A DNA stretch of 24,760 nt, taken from positions 1 through 24,760 of the forward strand of contig JAJDAX010000120.1 of assembly GCA_029261615.1 (NCBI GenBank), in the 5' to 3' direction. Under the pieces are notes generated by a model. It made no database searches. It saw only the letters and a list, made by a program, of their open reading frames with translations, and was not told where the DNA came from. Made by a program: the position numbers and the translations under genes. Shown piece by piece: positions 1 through 5,852 of this stretch. Origin of the DNA: Nitrospinaceae bacterium. Lineage in GTDB: Bacteria > Nitrospinota > Nitrospinia > Nitrospinales > Nitrospinaceae. Every line of letters begins with the position of its first letter. Position 1 is the first letter of the stretch.

Positions 1-495
1 CAACTCGCCCATTTTGATCAGGCGTTTTTTGGAGCTCTCAGTCGCCGCAAAATGGTAATGCGCAAGTTTTGAGATGGCGTGACGAACGGGTTCATCAACC
101 GTTCCCGATCTTTCCCCACCGTGGATGTGGACCACAGGGAGATTGAGGTGGATCGCAGCCAAAGCCCCCGCCAGCATTTCTCCACGATCCCCCAACAATA
201 AAACCAGATCCGGACATTCATTTTCAAAAACGGGAATCATGCCCGCCAGCTCATCCGCCAGGGCACGTGCCATGGAAGCCCCGGTTGTATCTTCAAGAAA
301 AACGGGGATACGCCCACAAATTCTTAAACCGGCCTCCTCAATTTCACTGACCGTGTTTCCATATCCCGGCGCAAGGTGCATACCTGTAACACAGACAGAA
401 ACCTCCAAAGTGGAATCCTGTTGCGCCAGTTTGAGGGTAGACGAAAGCAGACCAAAATCTGCCCGCGTACCGGAGATATATAAAATTTTTCTCAT
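1..495 (-). CDS. UDP-N-acetylglucosamine 2-epimerase (hydrolysing), NeuC-like, partial
   Basis: The first 165 residues of a minus-strand gene that runs off the left edge of the window. Family knowledge: hydrolysing UDP-GlcNAc 2-epimerases (NeuC/LegG type) make N-acetylmannosamine or a related sugar for sialic, legionaminic or similar acids of surface glycans, in the cytoplasm. Seen here: the N-terminal GTRADFG loop after the first beta strand (residues about 9-15), then LLLGDRGEMLAGALAA and HIHGGERSGTVDEPVRHAISK around residues 98-143. These are the nucleotide-sugar-binding signatures of this GT-B-fold family. The start is ATG at 495, with only a weak AAGG upstream. The missing C-terminal half holds the second Rossmann domain, so the exact substrate (plain versus 4-amino-modified UDP-GlcNAc) cannot be decided. 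The next gene on the same strand ends 74 bases upstream, so co-transcription is possible but not shown. Confidence 0.88.
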   Translation of the reverse strand, partial: MRKILYISGTRADFGLLSSTLKLAQQDSTLEVSVCVTGMHLAPGYGNTVSEIEEAGLRICGRIPVFLEDTTGASMARALADELAGMIPVFENECPDLVLLLGDRGEMLAGALAAIHLNLPVVHIHGGERSGTVDEPVRHAISKLAHYHFAATESSKKRLIKMGEL

Positions 496-569
496 GGATT
501 TAGAAGGTAAACCTTAATTAAACAAATAATGCGTGCATAAAAAGAAGGGATTTAAAAACCAGTTTCAGG

Positions 570-878
570 TTAGTTCATGGCCAGGCCTAAAACCCGGTCC
601 AGCCGAATCAAAACCTGATCATGCTGCTGATTTCGCCCAACAATAGCCTCGGCACCAATCACTTCCGTTACGATAAGGGCAACACTCTGCCCAGCTAAAT
701 ATACGGTAAGGCCTTTTTTCTCTTTCTTGCTTCGCTCGGCCATCGCAATGATTTTATCTTTCAATTCTTTGGAAATTCGCGATGCGCAGGGTTTATCCAT
801 TGAGTAACCATTTTGGACCGTTCCAAAAGAAAAAACAGAAACCAGAGTTAAAGCCAAAACCACGCGACTCATTTTCAT
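570..878 (-). CDS. Small exported protein, unknown function (102 aa)
   Basis: I do not recognise this family. The chosen start is ATG at 878 because GGGGG lies five bases upstream and a classical signal peptide follows at once: positively charged MKMSR, a hydrophobic stretch to about residue 18, then a polar region, with probable cleavage around residue 25. An in-frame upstream GTG at 965 would put 29 extra residues before the signal sequence and is less likely. The mature part has a charged helix (about residues 33-55). A beta-rich half follows, about residues 56-102, with a GRNQQHDQVLIRLDRV segment whose hydrophobic spacing recalls small SH3-like/Sm-like barrels; this is a shape impression only. 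One cysteine (in DKPC) remains after cleavage. It lies between the epimerase and the dihaem peroxidase on the same strand. Confidence 0.6.
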   Translation of the reverse strand: MKMSRVVLALTLVSVFSFGTVQNGYSMDKPCASRISKELKDKIIAMAERSKKEKKGLTVYLAGQSVALIVTEVIGAEAIVGRNQQHDQVLIRLDRVLGLAMN

Positions 879-1116
879 TTTGCCCCCTGAAAAGTAAAAT
901 GTTTTAGTTTCCAAAATGGACCTTAAACCGTCGATAGGAGCCATTCCTGCCAAATCGAAGGCCACGCTCCTTATAATAATCTAAAAAACAAACCCTGTGG
1001 GAGCTGAATTAACCACGCCCTCCATTTGACAGCGGTGAGACCGCAGATTTTCACAGCTGGACTTTTTGGGGCAGACCGAAATCCGCCAAAGCAGATGAAT
1101 TCCAAAAATCCAAGCG

Positions 1117-2877
1117 TTATAAAGTTTTCAGATACTCAAGAAGTTGCCACCTTTCCTCCTCCGTGAGTTTGGAAGAAAAGTTATGACCCGTGTTCCTGTT
1201 ACCGGGATATTGGGTTTCAAAAGTAAAGTCGTTTCCACAACCTGCTTGTGGATCAGGCTTATATTTAAATCCGACGTTAACCGGATCAAACTCCCGGCTT
1301 CCCACACAAAACATCGGGTCCCGTTCACTTTCTTTAAGAAGTAGTTGATACAGGTTGGGCACCGATCCGTTATGAAGGTAAGGTGCTGTTGCCCAGATAC
1401 CATTCAAGGGACGCGCCTTGTATACCAGCACACTATTCAACATCGCTTTCTTCATTGCCGGGGTGACCTGGGTACAATCCATCGTTTGCTCCGGTTCTTT
1501 GGGATTAACACGATACCCTGTATATGCCAGGAACTGCGCAGGAGTGAGCTTCAGCAGATCCGGGCCCACTAAAACCCTAATAAATTTTTTAAGGACAAAC
1601 CCCGCCGGAACCTTTCCGCATTCAGATTTCCACTCTGGCAATAGCGCCTTCACCATCGGACCTTCTTCGAATAAACGGCTGGCAAAGTTTTGCGCCATCC
1701 TCGGGTCCGTTCGGATTGCTTTAAGGCTTATGCCCTTTGTCTTGATGAATGATTTCCCCGCAAAATTTTTCTTTGGGTCCGTCATATTTTTATCCAAAGG
1801 GAAGACATGGCAGCCAAGACAATATCTATCGTAAAGTTCTTTTCCTTGCTCTGCTTTTTGGCTGTCAATTCTGGTGAGATGCTTCTCCGGCCACTTTGGC
1901 GATTCCAACTTCGTAAGCCACTGCTCTAATTCAAACAGGTCATGCAATCGAACGCTGGAAGTAAAGGGAGGGCGCTTAGAAAGTTGCGGAGTGATTTCAC
2001 CATACACACCGACAACTTCCCCTACGTTTCTGGCAATCGGGTTTTCAACAGCCCGGTTCCATTGAACCTTATCCAGTTGAGGTGCATTCCAGATAAAGGG
2101 ATAGCTGACGGGGGCATTTGCAGGATGAAAATCCTGGGGCTGTCCAATATTTTTAGCGACCTCGTTAACGATCGCGCCAAACGCATCCAATCTGGCGAAG
2201 CCGTAGCGCAAGGGTGAGTGATTTCTGCGCACCAATTCGTTAAAACCTTGAGTGAATTTTTTCAGCTCTTTTTTAAGAGCAGATGGATTTTCACTGCTTA
2301 ACCTTTTTGCGAAGCGGTCAAACTTTGTTCCATCGGTCAGGGTTGCATTGAGAGCATCGCGGACCTCTTCAAGGAATCCCTGAAAATCGGCCATCGAGGG
2401 ACCACCGTCTACCCGAATACCAACACCTTTAAAATCGACCTGATTGGTGTGGCAGGCGGAGCAATTGAACCCCATCCATCCCTCTTTATCCTGTGTTCCC
2501 TCCTTAAAGGGAGGGTCTTTCACGAACCCGACGGGCAGGGCATCCGGGTTGAGCTGCTTGTAAAGCCTTGCGTCCTCTTCCGGTTGCGGCTGATGGGTGA
2601 GAAACCGCAGGCGATCCATATTGGATGGATCTCTAATTAATTTTTCATTGTTTGGTTGCTCCAGGGCCAGAAACCATTTGTAGGGAATTAAGCGTGAACC
2701 CTGAGAGGTGTAATACGAACGTTCTCGAAACTTGTTGGTTTGATCCCAACCTTGATCGAGATAAACCAAATCAGTTGTATACCCCGAACCCGGGTCATTT
2801 TTCTCAGGGAGCGTGGAACCCACGCAACCAATGCAAAAAAGGGAAGCCAATAAGGCAGATGCAAGTTTCATATTCAT
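1117..2877 (-). CDS. Dihaem cytochrome c peroxidase/RoxA-like protein, probable lipoprotein
   Basis: A 586-residue exported dihaem c-type cytochrome. The N-terminus is a signal sequence ending CIGC at residues 15-18. This resembles a lipobox but has an unusual residue at -3, so lipid attachment is probable rather than certain. Two haem-binding motifs are seen, CSACH at 139-143 and CLGCH at 353-357. A MauG/cytochrome c peroxidase-type segment follows near the C-terminus (APYLHNGSVPNLYQLL). The block after haem 1 (RVDGGPSMADFQGFLEEV) is what I associate with the long, about 600-residue peroxidase-like proteins related to rubber oxygenase RoxA rather than short CcpA (about 330 residues). Family members reduce peroxide or oxidise organic substrates in the periplasm; the substrate here is unknown. 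GGGAG lies a few bases before ATG 2877, and a candidate promoter lies at 2952-2980. Confidence 0.82.
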   Translation of the reverse strand: MNMKLASALLASLFCIGCVGSTLPEKNDPGSGYTTDLVYLDQGWDQTNKFRERSYYTSQGSRLIPYKWFLALEQPNNEKLIRDPSNMDRLRFLTHQPQPEEDARLYKQLNPDALPVGFVKDPPFKEGTQDKEGWMGFNCSACHTNQVDFKGVGIRVDGGPSMADFQGFLEEVRDALNATLTDGTKFDRFAKRLSSENPSALKKELKKFTQGFNELVRRNHSPLRYGFARLDAFGAIVNEVAKNIGQPQDFHPANAPVSYPFIWNAPQLDKVQWNRAVENPIARNVGEVVGVYGEITPQLSKRPPFTSSVRLHDLFELEQWLTKLESPKWPEKHLTRIDSQKAEQGKELYDRYCLGCHVFPLDKNMTDPKKNFAGKSFIKTKGISLKAIRTDPRMAQNFASRLFEEGPMVKALLPEWKSECGKVPAGFVLKKFIRVLVGPDLLKLTPAQFLAYTGYRVNPKEPEQTMDCTQVTPAMKKAMLNSVLVYKARPLNGIWATAPYLHNGSVPNLYQLLLKESERDPMFCVGSREFDPVNVGFKYKPDPQAGCGNDFTFETQYPGNRNTGHNFSSKLTEEERWQLLEYLKTL

Positions 2878-2880
2878 TAT

Positions 2881-3292
2881 ATTTCTCCCAAATCCGCATT
2901 CCCGGGAGGGGGAAGGAAGGCAATAAATTTCAGGTTAGGCCACGCGTAAGAAATTTAGGATAAAACAAGATGTTTATCAAGAAAATATCGCCTGCCTATA
3001 TGGCAATTGAAAGCACACAGATTTCTTCAAAATCAATATTACCTGGAAAGCTTAAAGAAAGTGGTATGACAACATGTAAATCTATTCCCACAAAGTAATG
3101 CGTTTAACTAAAATCTAGACCCTTCCAAAAAAAAACAGGAGAAAAAATACGCCGCGTGAAGTTTAATGTCTTCAACCTTTATGCAATACAAGAATTGATA
3201 ATCATATAAATCTCGTCGACCCAAAAGTAGCGTCCTGGAATACACACCTTTTCATTACAAAATAATTTTCACAAAAGCTTTCACAGTCATCA
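2881..3292. other. Non-coding gap, AT-rich
   Basis: About 410 bases between the divergently placed end of the aldo/keto reductase (3293) and the start of the dihaem peroxidase (2877). Apart from the promoter candidate at 2952-2980, I see no open frame of note, no strong hairpin and no RNA gene. Confidence 0.5.
2952..2980 (-). promoter_or_regulatory. Candidate sigma-70 type promoter of the dihaem peroxidase gene
   Basis: On the minus strand TTGATA (2980-2975) is separated by exactly 17 bases from TAAATT (2957-2952). That is five of six matches to the -35 consensus and four of six to the -10. It would start a transcript about 70 bases before the ATG at 2877. This is a pattern match only in AT-rich sequence. 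Confidence 0.35.
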
Positions 3293-4246
3293 TCAGACAC
3301 TTATACCGCTGGTGACCATATGAAACTGAGCGCTCTCCTTGTTTAGTTCGTCCAACTGTTCGGGAGTTAGCGTAATGTCTCCAGCAGCGCAAAATTCCTT
3401 CACCTGATCCGCCTTACGTGACCCTGCCACAGCTGTGATGACATTCTTCTGCTGGATCACCCACGCGAGTGCTACGTTGATGGGGGTCGTATTGATTTCT
3501 TCTGCAATTTCCTGAACGGTGCGACGCACACCTTCTGATTCACCAAAATAAGGATGCCTGTACAGGTAATATTCCTCGCGGGCGGTTGCCTTTAAGGCTT
3601 CATCATCGAATCGACCGGCTAATAGACCACGGGCACTGGGTGAATACGCCATGTAACCGATACCGGCCTTTTCACATTCTTTTAAGTTCTCTCCTTCATA
3701 CTCACGCTGTAGCAGGTTATAAGGAACCTGATTGGCGGTGAACGACGGGGCCGCCTTAGTCATCAGGCCAATATCCCTCGCCCTGAAATTCGAGATGCCT
3801 ATGGTACGGGCCTTGCCACTTTCTTTGAGGGCAGCCATGATGTCGCACATCTTCCCGGTCTTTAGCATGTTGTCTAAATAAATCCCCGGCCAGTGGACCA
3901 TATACACATCGACATAATCTCGCCCTAGAGCTTTCAACGTACCGTCAAGACGGGCCTGGTATTCCTCGAGTTTCAATCCAACATCTGGCCAGATTTTGGA
4001 AATGATGAGCACATCATTTTTGCGTGAGCCCAGGGCTTTGCCCAAGCGACGCTCGGATTCCCCGTCGCCATAACCCTCAGCGGTATCAAACGCCTTTATG
4101 CCGCCGTCCAGGGCGGTCTTCACCACCCGGTCGGCATCTTCAGCCGAACACAGGTCCCCCCAGGCTTCGCTGGGAGCAATCTGCATGCAGCCTAATGTAA
4201 GAGCCGTCCAGGGAATATGGAGTCCTTCAACTTTTATCGAACGCAT
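3293..4246 (-). CDS. Aldo/keto reductase
   Basis: A 317-residue NAD(P)H-dependent oxidoreductase of the aldo/keto reductase superfamily, a soluble (beta/alpha)8 barrel that reduces aldehydes and ketones. The full catalytic tetrad is visible: Asp54 and Tyr59 in FDTAEGYGDGESE, Lys84 in ISKIW, and His118 in YMVHWPG. The GISNF strand and the C-terminal AVAGSRKADQV segment, which contacts the cofactor phosphate in the family, are also present. Length is normal for the family. Start ATG 4246 has GGTGA at good spacing. The arrangement resembles bacterial AKRs of the YajO/Tas-like or general stress type; the substrate cannot be told from sequence. It stands alone, with about 400 bases free on its 3' side and over 500 on its 5' side. 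Nothing links it to the cytochromes. Confidence 0.92.
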   Translation of the reverse strand: MRSIKVEGLHIPWTALTLGCMQIAPSEAWGDLCSAEDADRVVKTALDGGIKAFDTAEGYGDGESERRLGKALGSRKNDVLIISKIWPDVGLKLEEYQARLDGTLKALGRDYVDVYMVHWPGIYLDNMLKTGKMCDIMAALKESGKARTIGISNFRARDIGLMTKAAPSFTANQVPYNLLQREYEGENLKECEKAGIGYMAYSPSARGLLAGRFDDEALKATAREEYYLYRHPYFGESEGVRRTVQEIAEEINTTPINVALAWVIQQKNVITAVAGSRKADQVKEFCAAGDITLTPEQLDELNKESAQFHMVTSGISV

Positions 4247-4855
4247 TATTTCACCATCTATGTAAAAGGCCGGTAGCTGTAACCCGGGCCATCCCGGTGG
4301 AATTAATACACCAGGGGTTTGGTTTCATGTTTTTATGGAGTACCCGTTAACATGCTTTTTGAATTTCCAGAACATAGAAACAGGCCCACATAGAGAACAA
4401 TACACTAGCGGACATCCAACCTCAATTAAAGGCCCCAAAAACAATTCACGATTTCCAGTGGGCTACCCGCCGAAGCCAGTAACTCATTATTTTTATTGGA
4501 CCCAGTGAGCACACAAAGTGTGAGAGGTTTTCATTGGCCCCGCCCCTAGAGGTCGAACCCTCAACCAAATGTTTAACAATGTAATCGTGCCTCTTTTATA
4601 GAGGAAGAAAATAAAATCAAACGTCAAGAATTTCTCGACGATTAATAGTTGGTTTCTAGCTTATTAACCATCGAATTCGCCTTTTTTTCATCCTCCATTT
4701 CACCTATGAGAAATCATAACTCATTGAAAACTATAGGACTCTAATGTAGGCCATAATCCGGATAGACCTTTTTGATTATTTGGCCGAATCTAATAAAGAA
4801 TTAAATGCAACAGGCCCTCAAGAGTCATTTTAAAACCTTTATTGAAGTTAGCCTG
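4247..4855. other. Non-coding gap between divergent genes
   Basis: About 600 bases between the start of the aldo/keto reductase and the plus-strand small secreted protein. It contains a near-perfect 19-base palindrome (4622-4640), a short GC-rich hairpin at 4284-4297 (CCGGG, four-base loop, CCCGG), and a tRNA 3'-end-like stretch at 4535-4566. No gene is seen on either strand. Confidence 0.45.
4622..4640. repeat. 19-bp near-perfect palindrome, possible operator
   Basis: CGTCAAGAATTTCTCGACG reads as an inverted repeat with eight of nine pairs matching around a central T. It lies 216 bases before the ATG at 4856 and 376 bases before the aldo/keto reductase start, so it could be a regulator site for either. 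No regulator is encoded in the window to pair it with. Confidence 0.3.
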
Positions 4856-5185
4856 ATGAAAAATTTATTACTAGGTTTAACAGCCTTGTTCTTCATTTCT
4901 GCACCTTTAACCGCTTTTGCTGAGTCACCACTGAATTTACCTGGTGATGCCCAAGCAGAAGCCAAAACACTGGCCAATGGGATTTCGAAAATGTTGAATT
5001 CTGAGGTTATGAAATCGTTTTTAAAGAAACACAGATGGAACACACTCTATGGGCGGCCTCTATACATTAGAGGGAGACAGAAACTTAGATTTTACCCAAT
5101 ATTGCGTGCCGACCGTCAGGCACGCAATGCTTTTCGGCATTTCAAGAAATGCCAAGAACAAATACCCACTATTAATTTTTCTTAG
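4856..5185 (+). CDS. Small secreted protein, unknown, possibly frameshifted
   Basis: An open frame of 109 codons. Residues 1-22 form a clear Sec signal peptide (MKNLLLGLTALFFIS... ending AFA|ES), which is why ATG 4856 is preferred over the in-frame ATG at 4805. The next about 40 residues (DAQAEAKTLANGISKMLNSEVMKSFLKK) look like an ordinary amphipathic periplasmic helix region. After residue about 60 the composition turns Arg-rich, and the frame runs straight through a 10-bp perfect hairpin with a following T-run (5101-5134). That looks like non-coding DNA. In another frame a stop (TAG) occurs at about 5068, just before the hairpin, so an indel near 5030 may have extended a shorter original gene. 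The function is not recognised. Confidence 0.4.
   Translation: MKNLLLGLTALFFISAPLTAFAESPLNLPGDAQAEAKTLANGISKMLNSEVMKSFLKKHRWNTLYGRPLYIRGRQKLRFYPILRADRQARNAFRHFKKCQEQIPTINFS
5101..5134 (+). terminator. Rho-independent terminator-like hairpin
   Basis: ATTGCGTGCC (5101-5110) pairs perfectly with GGCACGCAAT (5119-5128) around an 8-base loop, then GC and TTTT. The ten-bp GC-containing stem makes it a convincing RNA hairpin. The T-run is short, so termination may be partial. It lies inside the 3' part of the open frame that starts at 4856. Confidence 0.5.
5136..5153 (+). promoter_or_regulatory. Second hairpin, leader of the membrane-protein gene
   Basis: GGCATTTC and GAAATGCC are perfect inverted repeats separated by two bases. 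They come directly after the terminator-like hairpin and 42 bases before the ATG at 5196. The hairpin could be a processing or attenuation element controlling the downstream gene. The role is inferred from position. Confidence 0.35.
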
Positions 5186-5195
5186 GAGAGGCATT

Positions 5196-5726
5196 ATGAT
5201 TCAGTTCACTCATGTTAAATATGGCATCCTTATTTCAATGATCGCCATATTGTTTGGTGGGTCGATGGGGCTTTCATTCGGTTGTTGCGAGGATGATGTA
5301 AAAGGATTTTTGAATTCGCAAGCGGATTCGGTTTTCCAGGAAAAGTATGAAGGGATTGAAGCAAAAAAAGATAAAGTTGTGAAAAAAGCATGGGTCTATA
5401 TGAAACGGGCTCACTTGCATTCTCAGACCATGGGTGTCATCGCCATTGCGTTTTCCCTTTTGGTAGCTTGGCTCAATTTTCATCCCAAAATTCAATTGGG
5501 AGTTTCCGTGTTAAGTGGGATCGGAAGTCTCGGGTACGGGATTTTCTGGCTATTGGCTGCTGGCCTTGCTCCCGCTATGGGCGGAACCCACTCTGCCAAG
5601 GAAGCGGTTGGCTTGATCGCGCAGATGTCAGGTGGCGCATTTTTTGTGTCCGGGGTGACAGTATTCGTGTTACTTGCGTATAAAATGTTTCTCAAGAGGG
5701 AAATAGAACCTCAGGAGAACTCCTGA
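5196..5726 (+). CDS. Four-helix membrane protein, unknown (176 aa)
   Basis: A 176-residue integral membrane protein. The start is ATG 5196 because AGGAG lies eight bases upstream; the frame is open further upstream (to 5025) but without a ribosome site. Predicted helices by hydrophobicity: about 9-29, 79-95, 100-125 and 140-166. Helix 1 ends in Gly-Cys-Cys-Glu-Asp-Asp (residues 29-34). A charged 45-residue loop rich in Lys/Glu follows, then RAHLHSQTMG (71-80) at the mouth of helix 2, with further His at 96 and 132. Clustered His at a membrane edge can mean metal or haem binding, but I do not recognise the family. It ends just before a strong terminator shared with the convergent peroxidase gene. 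Confidence 0.75.
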   Translation: MIQFTHVKYGILISMIAILFGGSMGLSFGCCEDDVKGFLNSQADSVFQEKYEGIEAKKDKVVKKAWVYMKRAHLHSQTMGVIAIAFSLLVAWLNFHPKIQLGVSVLSGIGSLGYGIFWLLAAGLAPAMGGTHSAKEAVGLIAQMSGGAFFVSGVTVFVLLAYKMFLKREIEPQENS

Positions 5727-5754
5727 TGTAAGTAAATTAATCTTTCCAAGAACC

Positions 5755-5803
5755 AAAAAAAACCGGCCGAACCCTGAAAAAAAACAGAATTCGGCCGGTT
5801 TGA
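5755..5803. terminator. Bidirectional Rho-independent terminator
   Basis: AACCGGCCGAA (5761-5771) and TTCGGCCGGTT (5790-5800) form a perfect 11-bp GC-rich stem. The 18-base loop contains an extra CTG/CAG pair around eight As. An A-run (5755-5762) on the left gives a U-tract for minus-strand transcripts, and TTT on the right serves the plus strand. It sits between convergent genes ending at 5726 (+) and 5853 (-). Confidence 0.8.
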
Positions 5804-5852
5804 CTAAACGCACTTTAAGTTTCAAGAAAAGTGAAACTATTCAGTTTGATTT

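Noticed and set aside
125..517. Plus-strand open frame of 130 codons
   Set aside because: It lies opposite the NeuC-like epimerase, whose protein has clear family motifs; the plus-strand product has none.
1034..1052. Terminator after the dihaem lipoprotein gene (GCGGT/ACCGC hairpin)
   Set aside because: The stem is only five bp, and the T-run lies on the plus-strand side, where no plus-strand gene ends.
3190..3215. Fur-box-like GATAATCAT in the gap before the dihaem lipoprotein
   Set aside because: It matches only about ten of thirteen positions of half the consensus, in AT-rich DNA and far from a start.
4535..4610. A complete tRNA gene on the minus strand
   Set aside because: The 5' acceptor strand and D-arm are missing, and the hairpin in the anticodon place would read a stop codon, so only a possible 3' relic remains.
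5049..5195. N-terminal extension of the four-helix membrane protein
   Set aside because: The frame is open, but it covers two strong hairpins, has no ribosome site, and AGGAG precedes ATG 5196.
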